Source of the DNA: Bacillus sp. UNC41MFS5
GTDB taxonomy: Bacteria > Bacillota > Bacilli > Bacillales_B > DSM-18226
Direction of reading: 5' to 3'
Assembly: GCF_000686805.1 (NCBI RefSeq)
Contig: NZ_KK366020.1
Location: forward strand, 334,969-398,968
Length of the DNA: 64,000 bases
Shown here: positions 1 through 7,700 of the stretch, piece after piece
Position numbering within the stretch: the stretch's first letter is position 1
Layout of the letters: every line of letters begins with the position of its first letter
The notes under the pieces: model-generated
Databases searched by the model: none
The model's input: only the letters and a program-made list of their open reading frames with translations
Told to the model about the DNA's origin: nothing
Made by a program: the position numbers and the translations under genes

Positions 1-2
1 GA

Positions 3-101
3 GAGTTGATAAAGGAATTAGTAGAACATATTGGGCAAAAAGTATCCCTAACCCTTGAAGGGAAACGGGGTCAACAAATGACTTTACTTTCTGTTCAATA
101 A
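3..101 (+). CDS. 3' end of an unidentified gene (partial)
   Basis: An open frame enters from the left edge and ends with TAA at 99-101, giving 32 C-terminal residues that start ELIKELVEHIGQ and end TLLSVQ. The composition looks like real coding sequence, but the tail is too short to assign a family. No terminator-like hairpin follows it directly; the next feature is a 21-bp repeat array. The start and function lie outside the window. Confidence 0.5.
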   Translation, partial: ELIKELVEHIGQKVSLTLEGKRGQQMTLLSVQ

Positions 102-154
102 ATAAAGTTAGCCTCAGGTATTTGGCTTTCTCTAATGGATTGTTGCTTTCTTAG

Positions 155-270
155 ATTCGCTGATTAAACTCAAAAATTCGCTGATTGAGCTAAGAAATTC
201 GCTGATTTGGCTAAGAAATTCGCTGATAGAATCCGAAAATTCGCTCGTTAAGCACCATAATTCGCCCATA
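155..270. repeat. Array of six 21-bp direct repeats
   Basis: The core ATTCGCTGAT recurs with ATTCG at 155, 176, 197, 218, 239 and 260, exactly 21 bp apart each time. The first copies are near identical and the last two decay to ATTCGCTCGT and ATTCGCCCAT. Because 21 is a multiple of three, one plus-strand frame reads as a heptad repeat (NSLIxLR), but that frame has no start codon or ribosome binding site, so I treat the array as non-coding. The rest of 102-470 shows nothing recognisable. Confidence 0.8.
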
Positions 271-470
271 GACTGGTTAGGTTGTTAAAAAAATAATGGG
301 ATTTAGTGTTTAAGAGGTAGATTTACACAGAAAAGAAGCTTTGATGGGAATGACTTTAATTTAAAACCCTGAATTATGTCATAAATCTCTTAAAATATGT
401 TATAAATATCTCTAGCTTGAGGTGATTTCAAATTAATCTCCAGTAAATGTCTTAAATTTTTATAATACGA

Positions 471-506
471 AAAATAAAAAAGGCTATCGAATTTTTCCGA
501 TAGCCT
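471..506 (-). terminator. Terminator of the pspA-type operon
   Basis: Read on the minus strand, a stem made from GGCTATCGG and CCGATAGCC-type arms (481-506) is followed by a T-rich run (471-480 in plus coordinates). It lies 35 bp beyond the stop of the last gene of the operon. A second perfect palindrome, AAGACTGCTATATAGCAGTCTT at 508-529, sits between the stop and this hairpin and may strengthen termination or protect the 3' end. Confidence 0.8.
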
Positions 507-540
507 GAAGACTGCTATATAGCAGTCTTTCGGCGATTCA

Positions 541-1131
541 CTATGCTTGTAATTTCTCCATTCTGTTAAATGCTTGTTCCCAATCATCAACAGGACTGGA
601 CCCTTTATCGGGTGTTGAATGATCTCGTGGCACAGCTGATTCCTTGTTCGAATGGACTCTACCACCCATCCAGTATTTTTTCCCCATCCAATAAACAATC
701 GATCCAGCAATCATCACAGGTAAGAGGGGAAGAAAGCCAATGAAGCTAAGAATATAGCCTAACCATTTATTCTTGCCAAACTTGCGTAGGTACCAGCCTG
801 TTAGTAAAGCAGCGAAAGTTATAGCGAAAAATAAAATATTGAATAAAATGAACTCATCAGCACTTATCCCTAATGTTGCGCTCAAAGGTGAAACCATTGT
901 CTCTACACTGCTTGGTACGTAGGCTTGTCCCAGCTCTATTATGGTTGTTTTCAGATTGGTCCCCAAGTTTTTCATGAAATCTGTGCCTTGGTTGATTATG
1001 CCTTGAATAAAGGTTTGGGTTACTCCACCTGGCTTGGCATATTGCTGGCCAAGAAATAATACAACAACGCTTAAAACAAAAGCTCCGAGCAGCCAGCGCC
1101 AACCTTTCCTCTGCTTTTTCGATTCCTTCAT
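541..1131 (-). CDS. Membrane protein of the PspA operon
   Basis: This 196-residue protein is the last gene of a three-gene operon, starting 4 bp after the pspA-like gene. It has one hydrophobic segment near residues 14-30 and two more near residues 93-112 and 122-146. The cytosolic tail is polar and ends in DDWEQAFNRMEKLQA. That tail resembles the last residues of the first operon protein (LDTWEKNLSKEEM), which suggests a shared docking site, perhaps for PspA. I do not recognise a named family. By context it is probably a membrane partner in envelope-stress sensing or PspA recruitment; this is inference. Confidence 0.8.
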   Translation of the reverse strand: MKESKKQRKGWRWLLGAFVLSVVVLFLGQQYAKPGGVTQTFIQGIINQGTDFMKNLGTNLKTTIIELGQAYVPSSVETMVSPLSATLGISADEFILFNILFFAITFAALLTGWYLRKFGKNKWLGYILSFIGFLPLLPVMIAGSIVYWMGKKYWMGGRVHSNKESAVPRDHSTPDKGSSPVDDWEQAFNRMEKLQA

Positions 1132-1135
1132 AAGC

Positions 1136-1780
1136 CTACTTACTTTCCTTTAGCTGTGCCAATTCACGTTCTACCGCTTCCTGTATTTCCAAGTTTACAG
1201 GAGGGGCAGATGGGGTAAAGTAGGAAGCGGCCAACGCCTGTGCCTCTAGTTGTTGAACATAATCTTCCACTCGATTGAACCCTTTCAAGGCATTGTCCGT
1301 ATTGAAGGAAGCGATCGCTGCTTGCAACTGCTCTTGCGCTTTTGCGGCATGTGCACGTGAGAGGAGCACTAGGCGCCTGTTTGCTAATTCGTTGTATTTT
1401 TCAAGTAATACATCAATTTGATCACGGAGTGCCGACGTCTGTTGTTTTATTGCCGCATACTGCTCTGCATAGAGCTTCAGCTTGGCTTCCTCTTTCAATT
1501 TTTCTTGAAGAGCAATCCTTGCGAGGGTGTCCTCACCGTTTGCGACAGCAAGCTCTGCTTGGCGAGTTCGTTTCGCAACCAAAACTTGTGCCTCTGCCAC
1601 CAGCAGCCCCTGACGTTTTTCTAAGTACAGCTGCTGCCCTAATGCATCCTTTGCCTTATCCACCTGCTCGTCCAATTCACGCATATATTGATTCATTAAA
1701 CTGATTGGATCTTCCACCTTATCCAGAACTTCATGTATATCTGCCATCACCATTGTTTTTACTCGATTAAAAATACCCAT
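1136..1780 (-). CDS. pspA: PspA/IM30 family protein
   Basis: A 214-residue, almost wholly helical and coiled-coil protein. It begins MGIFNRVKTMVMADIHEVLD and carries the family hallmark DPISLMNQYMRELDEQVDKA near residues 25-44, followed by long Q/E/K/A-rich helices. PspA/IM30 proteins are ESCRT-III-like and assemble on the inner face of the cytoplasmic membrane, where they stabilise it after damage. The neighbours on both sides are small membrane proteins, forming a compact operon with gaps of 1 and 4 bp. In Bacillus, pspA-type genes often respond to cell-envelope stress; I could not find a clear sigma-W promoter here. At 214 residues it is near the usual family length. Confidence 0.93.
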   Translation of the reverse strand: MGIFNRVKTMVMADIHEVLDKVEDPISLMNQYMRELDEQVDKAKDALGQQLYLEKRQGLLVAEAQVLVAKRTRQAELAVANGEDTLARIALQEKLKEEAKLKLYAEQYAAIKQQTSALRDQIDVLLEKYNELANRRLVLLSRAHAAKAQEQLQAAIASFNTDNALKGFNRVEDYVQQLEAQALAASYFTPSAPPVNLEIQEAVERELAQLKESK

Positions 1781-1781
1781 T

Positions 1782-2285
1782 TTACATTTCCTCCTTAGAA
1801 AGATTCTTTTCCCATGTATCCAAAATGTGTGAGTTGTTGTTTACCACTGGTGTCGTGTAGCCGATGGGGCTGAACTCTTTTGATTTAGAGGAGCCCACTT
1901 TCTTAAACAACCAGTAAGCGCCCGCACCAATGGCTAGAACCGGAAGGGCTGCCTTTAAAGCTGTGACAAGACCAACACCGATTAATCCGTAACCAGCCCA
2001 CTTTTTCCAAACCTTATCTTCTGCATGTTTGCGAAGGGAGACACCAAAGAGTGCAATCCCGGCACCGACAAGGGCTCTTGTCCAACCAAAGTCAAATCCA
2101 GGCCTGCCTCCATGTCCCATCATGCCAGGACCTCGACCGCCTTGCATCATCCCTTGGCCAGAACCTGCCTGCATCATGTCATGACCGCCGAAGTGGCCAA
2201 AGTGCCCAAACCCCGGAAGTAGATGTGAACCGGCCCAAATTGTAGCTGCTCCAACTGGAAGCCAAAATAACCATTTTTTCTTCAT
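1782..2285 (-). CDS. Gly/His/Met-rich membrane protein, first gene of PspA operon
   Basis: A 167-residue protein preceded by a strong AGGAGGA ribosome binding site. An N-terminal hydrophobic segment (about residues 5-20) is followed by a low-complexity stretch at residues 25-63 rich in Gly, His and Met, with motifs such as GFGHFGHFGGHDMM and GMMGHGG, which could bind metal. Two further hydrophobic segments (about 68-84 and 98-125) precede a polar tail ending LDTWEKNLSKEEM. It is the promoter-proximal member of the operon with pspA. I recognise no family; a membrane anchor or sensor for PspA is the contextual guess. Confidence 0.75.
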   Translation of the reverse strand: MKKKWLFWLPVGAATIWAGSHLLPGFGHFGHFGGHDMMQAGSGQGMMQGGRGPGMMGHGGRPGFDFGWTRALVGAGIALFGVSLRKHAEDKVWKKWAGYGLIGVGLVTALKAALPVLAIGAGAYWLFKKVGSSKSKEFSPIGYTTPVVNNNSHILDTWEKNLSKEEM

Positions 2286-2382
2286 TCTAAAATTCCTCCT
2301 AAAATGTAATTTATTTGATTTTTGTTGTTTTCTTGTTTACAAGAATGATTATGCCCAACGACTCTTAACTTTTTCTTAAGAA

Positions 2383-2447
2383 CCATAGGGACGGTTCTCA
2401 TGTCTTTTTTTGAGATGAAAGTGTGACCACATGAACCGTCCGAAGGT
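2383..2447. repeat. REP-A element, inverted pair
   Basis: Two oppositely oriented copies of the GGGACGGTTC core (CCATAGGGACGGTTCTCATG at 2383 onward and ACATGAACCGTCCGAAGG about 2429-2446) can fold into one hairpin over a T-rich loop. It is the first of about nine copies of this short family in the window. It lies just left of the 20-bp repeat array. Confidence 0.75.
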
Positions 2448-2460
2448 CTCCTGGTGGTCT

Positions 2461-2552
2461 TCCGCTGATATAATGCTAGTTTCGCTGATAAAAGTGTATT
2501 TCCGCTGATAAAATGGTCCAATTCGCTGATATCCTTCGATTTATCGCTGATA
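2461..2552. repeat. Array of five 20-21 bp direct repeats (CGCTGATA core)
   Basis: The unit TYCGCTGATA starts at 2461, 2481, 2501, 2522 and 2543, a spacing of 20, 20, 21 and 21 bp. The core is the same as in the array at 155-270 and has the same orientation. The two arrays thus lie on either side of the three-gene PspA operon. Confidence 0.8.
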
Positions 2553-2624
2553 AGTTGCTCGGTTGAACTAATAACAAAGCTTAAAGCACCCTTAGGCTCT
2601 GATATTCGTTGAGAGAGGGAGTTT

Positions 2625-2699
2625 ATTTGCGCAAATTTGGATTTTATTTGAGGATTTGCGTCTTCTATTTGAGGATTTGCATCTTCAATTTGCAGATTG
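2625..2699. repeat. Array of four 21-bp direct repeats (ATTTGAGGATTTGC type)
   Basis: Units starting ATTTG at 2625, 2646, 2667 and 2688 are spaced by exactly 21 bp. The two central copies are nearly identical (ATTTGAGGATTTGCGTCTTC and ATTTGAGGATTTGCATCTTC); the outer ones are degenerate. The unit differs from the CGCTGATA array next door, yet the period is the same. No gene lies between 2286 and 2893; apart from these repeats and the REP-A copies I see nothing there. Confidence 0.75.
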
Positions 2700-2756
2700 A
2701 TAGAAATTTATAGGTTAGAACATTTTTGTCCGATATCTTTTGCGGGATCTCCCATA

Positions 2757-2786
2757 TAGTGACCACCAGAACCGTCCCCATGGTTT
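2757..2786. repeat. REP-A element
   Basis: A single copy reading GTGACCACCAGAACCGTCCC then CATGGT. It lies about 110 bp before the surface-protein start. Confidence 0.75.
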
Positions 2787-2893
2787 ATATTCCCGTACTT
2801 AAGACTCTATTTTTTCCTTCATTTTTCCTCTAAAATAGATAGTTGGAACGCTTTTTTTCTGTTTTTTTAAAAGATAAAGGGGGAAATAAAAAA

Positions 2894-4060
2894 GTGAAGA
2901 AATTTCAAAAGATTTTATTGGCAGTCGTCCTTCTGTTTGGATGTTTTCCGGCTGTTGGCAATGCAATGACACAAAGTGAGCTAACTGCATTTTTAAACGA
3001 AAATAATTGGACAGAAGAAGATCTAGACTCCTATCTGGAATATTTCTATGATTTGAGTTTGAAAGATTTTTCTAGTATTGATGAACTAAAAGAGACACTT
3101 GGTGAGCCTATTACTGAAGAAAACCTACAGAAATTAATAGAAGATTACGAGTTTGAAAATGAAGAAGACCTTGTTGCTTTCCTAATTGAAAACGGAGAAA
3201 TGGAAGAAGGTGACAATATTTCGGATGCCTTTCGATATATGAATGCCCTTGATTCTACTATTTCTTTTTATACAGAAGAAGGCGGCAATCCGATTACAGA
3301 TGAAAACCTCAACGAACTACTTGAAGATTATGATATGACATTACAAGAATTGAAGGATTTATTGAAAAAAAATGACGATTCACTGGACAATTATGAAACT
3401 ATTGAAGATCTAGATATGGCAGTAGCCTTGTATATTGGCGGAAATGAAATAGAGGATATTGTTTCCGAAATAGGCATTACAGAAAGCGAAATCATGGCAA
3501 TGATGTCCCATTTTGAAAGCCTTAATCTAGATGAAGCTACGGTTCAAGAAAAAATGACATCGATTGAAAAACGCCTTGAACCATTCATTTATTTAGAAGA
3601 TACAAGCGAGCTTACAACTGGACAAGCTGCCGAGTTGGTCAGTATTGCGGAAGAAATCTTTAACATAGTTGAATTAGAGCCGAAGTTTTATCTGGTAAAG
3701 GGCGGTAAAAAGAAACCTGTTACCATGAATGAGCTTGTCAAGATGAAAGATGCTCAAGGTTATGGCTTGTTAATCGAGCTTTATAATAAAAAGGGTGAGC
3801 TTCTCGCAGATGCTTTATTCCCTGCAGACATGCTAAACTCCGAATTAATTGACGAAACAGTTAATGATATGAAAAAGGTTGAAAAGACTGTAAAGAAAAT
3901 TGAAACTGCTGTAAAAAGGACAAAGGATAAGCAGCCGCATACTATTAAAGGTGGCAAACTTCCAAATACAGCAGGCCATTATATGGAGTGGGTACTGGTT
4001 GGAGCATTTTTGATTCTTGCAGGTATCATTTTTAACCGCAAGAGGAAAGAGCAAGCCTAA
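2894..4060 (+). CDS. Processed acidic surface protein with LPXTA sorting signal
   Basis: I start the gene at GTG 2894, because the AAAGGGGGAA ribosome binding site at 2877-2886 sits 7 bp before it and a signal peptide then follows directly (MKKFQKILLAVVLLFGCFP, cleavage near NAMTQS). An upstream ATG at 2843 lacks such a site. The mature part of the 388-residue protein is very rich in Asp and Glu, with repeated ITEENLQKLIEDY / ITDENLNELLEDY-like segments. The C-terminus has LPNTA, a hydrophobic helix and a KRKEQA tail: a sortase signal of the LPXTA type. This matches the family called processed acidic surface proteins, which travel with a dedicated sortase. The next gene overlaps the stop and encodes that sortase. 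Confidence 0.88.
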   Translation: MKKFQKILLAVVLLFGCFPAVGNAMTQSELTAFLNENNWTEEDLDSYLEYFYDLSLKDFSSIDELKETLGEPITEENLQKLIEDYEFENEEDLVAFLIENGEMEEGDNISDAFRYMNALDSTISFYTEEGGNPITDENLNELLEDYDMTLQELKDLLKKNDDSLDNYETIEDLDMAVALYIGGNEIEDIVSEIGITESEIMAMMSHFESLNLDEATVQEKMTSIEKRLEPFIYLEDTSELTTGQAAELVSIAEEIFNIVELEPKFYLVKGGKKKPVTMNELVKMKDAQGYGLLIELYNKKGELLADALFPADMLNSELIDETVNDMKKVEKTVKKIETAVKRTKDKQPHTIKGGKLPNTAGHYMEWVLVGAFLILAGIIFNRKRKEQA

Positions 4061-4656
4061 TGAAGAGGAAAATCCCAGCTCGAAGGTGGATTAGCATTTT
4101 CCTAGTTCTTGCAGGATTATGGATTGTGGTATCAAACATCAAACCTATTTTTCAACAATCAAATGCGGATCAATTCCAAAATAAACAGGAAAAAATGGCA
4201 CCCAAAGCAGCAAAAGAAAAAATTGGTTCGAAGTCTCTTTATCCAGTCCGTTTCAAAATAGGAGAACGGATGGGAGAGCTGGACATTCCGAAGCTTTCTA
4301 AGACCTTGCCGATTTTTCATGGGGCAAATGAAGATGAACTGGAAAAAGGAGTCGGCCACTTTGCAGGTAGCGTGCTGCCTGGCGAAAAGGATAATTCAGT
4401 TCTCTCAGGACACAGGGATACAGTGTTTAGGCAACTTGGAAAAGTCGGAAAAGGTGATTTATTAATTGTGAGGACATCTGCGGGCAAGTTTACTTATAAA
4501 GTAAGAAGAACACGGATTGTTGATGCCGATGACCGGACCGTGATTGTCCCTAAACCGAGGGCTACTCTGACGGTTACGACGTGTTATCCATTTTCATACA
4601 TTGGTAACGCACCGCAGCGCTATATTTTAATAGCAGATTTAATTAGCTCGACTTAA
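4060..4656 (+). CDS. Class D-type sortase
   Basis: A 198-residue transpeptidase with an N-terminal membrane anchor (about residues 10-27). The catalytic set is visible: His in LSGHRDT (about residue 118), Cys in TLTVTTCYPF (about 173) and Arg in APQRYILIA (about 185). It cleaves a sorting signal and links the substrate to the cell wall or to a wall precursor at the outer face of the membrane. The ATG overlaps the stop of the LPXTA protein (TAATG), so the two are translationally coupled and it is almost surely dedicated to that LPNTA signal. It resembles YhcS-type class D sortases. Confidence 0.92.
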   Translation: MKRKIPARRWISIFLVLAGLWIVVSNIKPIFQQSNADQFQNKQEKMAPKAAKEKIGSKSLYPVRFKIGERMGELDIPKLSKTLPIFHGANEDELEKGVGHFAGSVLPGEKDNSVLSGHRDTVFRQLGKVGKGDLLIVRTSAGKFTYKVRRTRIVDADDRTVIVPKPRATLTVTTCYPFSYIGNAPQRYILIADLISST

Positions 4657-4694
4657 TCGCCAGTTATCATATAGTTACCTCTATTTTTACATTT

Positions 4695-4725
4695 CCCTCT
4701 TAACCAAAGGTTAAGAGGGATTATT
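4695..4725 (+). terminator. Terminator after the sortase gene
   Basis: A near-perfect stem CCCTCTTAACC / GGTTAAGAGGG at 4695-4719 is followed by ATTATTTGT. The T-run is weak, but the position 39 bp after the stop fits a terminator. Confidence 0.6.
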
Positions 4726-4806
4726 TGTAATATGAAGGAATGAGAGGGCAATCGACCCGTTGAGACATGGGAGGGAAAGCCTCCAGGGGCGGCGTGGAGA
4801 TGTACA

Positions 4807-5664
4807 TTATATGGTAAAATATGGAGTAGTAGCTAACTCCTCTTTGATCACTTGTATCATAATTTTGGTGACGTAATGTTCCTTATGATTCATTACAACT
4901 GTATCATAGACATACTCTTCAAAAACATAATCACCTAAGGCTAAATTTAAACGTTCCATCTCTGAAAAAAGTCGCTTATATGTTTTATGTAATGTTTTCT
5001 CATCCCCAATATGATATCCAATGAGAAAATCACCTTTCACAGCCTGAAAATACGGATATCCCACCTTTGGATGTGGCTGCTCAATATATAAAAAGCTATA
5101 ATTAGAGAATTCTCCCTTCATTACGTGCTCCCGTTTCGTAATACTACCTATTGGATATCCTGAATCCAGATGAGATATGTTCAACTCATTAATGAAATCT
5201 GAAATAACCTCTACAAATTCTTCATCCGTTATATTTTCAATGTTTCTACTTAAATAAAGTGTTGCTTCCGGTAATGGTTTAATCGTAATTTGTTGAAAAT
5301 CAAGGTGTGATGCTTCTTCCATTAAGGCTATTTTTGCATCAATCATTCTTTCCTTCATTTCCATCTCCTTACGCTTTTTCACAATCTCTTCTTTTTTTTG
5401 ATGCATTAATGATAAAAAACTTTCAGGTGATTTATTTTGTGTATATTCTTGAATATCGTTCAGCGACATACCAAGATCCTTTAATAAATCAATAACAAAG
5501 AATAGCTCTATTTGGTGAATTGAATAATAACGATAACCTTTTTCATTTTTCCATAGGGGAGACAAAAGTCCAATTTGATCATAATAAAAGAGTGTCTGTT
5601 TGTTTACCTTACAAAGCTTCGCAAATTCCCCAGTAGTTAAATACTTGCCATTTTTTTTATCCAT
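4807..5664 (-). CDS. MerR-family regulator with effector-binding domain (BltR/BmrR-like)
   Basis: A 285-residue regulator. Residues 8-75 form a MerR winged helix (TTGEFAKLCKVNKQTLFYYDQIGLLSP, then KGYRYYS). A coiled-coil dimer helix runs at about 85-120, and the C-terminal part (about 125-285) looks like a GyrI/BmrR-type drug-binding domain. It is divergent from an efflux pump gene whose promoter has the long MerR-type spacer. The likely role is to activate the pump when a drug binds. The same layout is known for bltR-blt and bmr-bmrR in Bacillus. Its ligand cannot be read from sequence. Confidence 0.9.
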   Translation of the reverse strand: MDKKNGKYLTTGEFAKLCKVNKQTLFYYDQIGLLSPLWKNEKGYRYYSIHQIELFFVIDLLKDLGMSLNDIQEYTQNKSPESFLSLMHQKKEEIVKKRKEMEMKERMIDAKIALMEEASHLDFQQITIKPLPEATLYLSRNIENITDEEFVEVISDFINELNISHLDSGYPIGSITKREHVMKGEFSNYSFLYIEQPHPKVGYPYFQAVKGDFLIGYHIGDEKTLHKTYKRLFSEMERLNLALGDYVFEEYVYDTVVMNHKEHYVTKIMIQVIKEELATTPYFTI

Positions 5665-5681
5665 TTTTTACAGCACCACCC

Positions 5682-5712
5682 TTGACTATATAGTTACTAT
5701 ATACACTAGGAT
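5682..5712 (+). promoter_or_regulatory. MerR-type promoter and operator for the efflux pump
   Basis: TTGACT at 5682-5687 and TAGGAT at 5707-5712 are separated by 19 bp, the over-long spacing typical of MerR-activated promoters. Inside the spacer lies a perfect dyad, TATATAGT-T-ACTATATA (5687-5703). It reads toward the pump gene, whose ATG is at 5784. Confidence 0.85.
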
Positions 5713-5783
5713 GGAAATTGTAAACAATTGAAAAATATACAAATTAGTTTAAGTAATTTGTTTTGTTAAGGAGAATGTAAAAG

Positions 5784-6977
5784 ATGAAGACTCAAAAAGT
5801 CACCTTAGGATTATTATTAATGAATTTATTTATAGCCTTTTTGGGAATTGGTCTTGTCATTCCAGTCTTACCTACGCTGATGAATGAATTGGGGATAACC
5901 GGGAAAACAGTGGGGTATTTAACGGCAGCTTTTGCCATTGCTCAATTGATTGTTTCACCATTTGCAGGGAAAGCGGCAGATCAATTCGGCAGGAAAATTA
6001 TGATTGTTATTGGCTTATTTATTTTTGGCCTTTCGGAATTATTATTTGGGATCGGAAAAGGTATCGAAATGCTATTTCTTTCCCGCGTTTTAGGTGGAAT
6101 TAGTGCTGCGTTCATTATGCCAGCAGTAACAGCTTTTATAGCTGATATTACAGATTTGGATACTCGCCCGAAAGCACTCGGGTATATGTCAGCTGCTATT
6201 AGTACAGGATTTATTATTGGTCCAGGTATTGGTGGATTCTTAGCGGAATTTGGAACACGTATACCATTCTTCTTTGCTGGAGCACTTGGTACCATTGCGG
6301 CTATACTTTCTATTATTTTATTATCTGAGCCGAATCGTAGAGAAGATAATCATGAACAAGTCTCCGATGGTAAGATTGGTTTCAAACGTATTATTGCCCC
6401 AAAATATTTCCTTGCGTTTATTTTAATTTTTATTGCCTCATTTGGTTTAGCAGCTTTTGAATCGTTCTTTAGTCTATTTGTGGACCATAAATTTCAATTT
6501 AAACCATCCGATATTGCCATTGTTATCACAGGTGGTGCCATTTTTGGTGCAGTTTCACAAGTCATATTATTTGATCGGCTTACAAAAATTTGGGGTGAAA
6601 TTAGACTGATTCGATATAGCTTACTCTTATCAGCTGTACTTGTCTTTTTAATGACTGTTGTTCATTCCTATTTTTCTATTTTACTTGTTACATTTATTGT
6701 TTTTGTAGGATTCGATATATTCCGACCGGCAGTTACTTCATACCTTTCAAATATCGCCGGGAACGAACAAGGTTTCGTTGGTGGAATGAACTCTATGTTT
6801 ACAAGTTTAGCGAACATTAGTGGACCAATTCTAGGGGGTATATTATTTGATATTGATATTAACTACCCTTACTACTTTGCGACTGTGATACTATTTCTGG
6901 GAATAGTTATTACATTGTTCTGGAAGAAGCAAGCAAGTGATTCTTCAAACGAAGTGAAGGCTAGTGTAGCTAATTGA
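5784..6977 (+). CDS. MFS multidrug efflux transporter (NorA/Bmr/Blt type)
   Basis: A 397-residue protein with about 12 membrane helices. Family motifs include GIGLVIPVLPTLMNELG near the N-terminus, the loop-2 motif GKAADQFGRK (motif A) and the antiporter motif C region GFIIGPGIGGFLAEFG near residues 138-153. Such pumps export hydrophobic cations and quinolones by proton antiport. AAGGAG at 5766-5771 serves as the ribosome binding site. It is regulated from the divergent MerR gene through the operator at 5687-5703. Confidence 0.9.
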   Translation: MKTQKVTLGLLLMNLFIAFLGIGLVIPVLPTLMNELGITGKTVGYLTAAFAIAQLIVSPFAGKAADQFGRKIMIVIGLFIFGLSELLFGIGKGIEMLFLSRVLGGISAAFIMPAVTAFIADITDLDTRPKALGYMSAAISTGFIIGPGIGGFLAEFGTRIPFFFAGALGTIAAILSIILLSEPNRREDNHEQVSDGKIGFKRIIAPKYFLAFILIFIASFGLAAFESFFSLFVDHKFQFKPSDIAIVITGGAIFGAVSQVILFDRLTKIWGEIRLIRYSLLLSAVLVFLMTVVHSYFSILLVTFIVFVGFDIFRPAVTSYLSNIAGNEQGFVGGMNSMFTSLANISGPILGGILFDIDINYPYYFATVILFLGIVITLFWKKQASDSSNEVKASVAN

Positions 6978-7180
6978 TCAAATTGAAATAAAGACAAAAA
7001 TTGTGAATCAAGATACTTAAACTATATGGTGCCTTTCTTTAATAAGAAGGAACGCTTTTTTCGTATGACGGGAACAATTTTTTTTAGATATGATTTTATA
7101 GGAAAATTAGTTGTTCAGTAGTTTGTCCAATATATCAATTTCCAAAGGGATGGGTATATTAGTCTTTATAAAGGTAAATT

Positions 7181-7210
7181 CTGAGCCACCAGAATGGCCC
7201 CCATGGTCTT
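7181..7210. repeat. REP-A element, degenerate
   Basis: GAGCCACCAGAATGGCCCCC then ATGGTCT is a diverged copy of the REP-A core (consensus GACCACCAGAACCGTCCC). It ends just before the AGGAGG ribosome binding site of the next gene. Confidence 0.6.
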
Positions 7211-7228
7211 CCCTAGGAGGTAAGCAAA

Positions 7229-7540
7229 ATGAAGGTATCTTATATTCTTGATGTTATCATAGCGATTACAAGCCCATTGTATGAATGGAGAAGTATTGAT
7301 ACAAGAAGAATTGATTCCCATATCCATCAATTGAATAAACAGCCGTGGTTTCAAGAATTATACCAGGATGAAAAGTATCGAAAATTGTTCGTGATGAACT
7401 ATAGAACACGACGATATTTAGATAGTCCGTTTCGGGTAAAGAGATTAATGAATAGTCCAAAAGCTCAGTTATATTTTCTCAAATTGCTTAACAAACAATT
7501 AGAGAGGAAGGAGATCAATCACGAAAAACCCTTGTGGTGA
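7229..7540 (+). CDS. Small basic protein of unknown function
   Basis: A 103-residue protein with an excellent TAGGAGGT ribosome binding site. It is polar and basic, with aromatic-rich stretches such as QPWFQELYQDEKYRKLF and many Arg and Tyr. No signal peptide or membrane span is clear beyond a short hydrophobic N-terminus (VSYILDVIIAI). It stands alone with no operon partner. I do not recognise it. The clean start and composition support a real gene. Confidence 0.65.
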   Translation: MKVSYILDVIIAITSPLYEWRSIDTRRIDSHIHQLNKQPWFQELYQDEKYRKLFVMNYRTRRYLDSPFRVKRLMNSPKAQLYFLKLLNKQLERKEINHEKPLW

Positions 7541-7700
7541 GACTCTGGCTTGGTCCTTTTGGATTTGGTTGTACAAAGGTATGTATCATAAGTTGGCTGG
7601 TGTATTCTTTTATACTCCCGAAGGATTAAAACGTATTTAAACAAATCACACACCATATGCTTAATTAGGATGAAAAATCTTGAAGGGAGTTACACCTCTC

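Noticed and set aside
155..270. Possible CRISPR array
   Set aside because: Period is only 21 bp with no unique spacers of normal length, and no cas genes are present in the window.
133..290. Plus-strand frame reading a NSLIxLR heptad repeat
   Set aside because: No start codon or ribosome binding site; the repeat core is also present in non-coding DNA at 2461-2552, in a setting with mixed 20- and 21-bp spacing that breaks any frame.
4741..4800. GC-rich block after the sortase gene as a structured RNA
   Set aside because: No convincing stem or known consensus; left as unexplained intergenic DNA.
7012..7070. Terminator after the efflux pump
   Set aside because: CCTTTCTT / AAGAAGG could pair weakly near 7032, but the stem is short and mismatched and lies some distance from its T-run.
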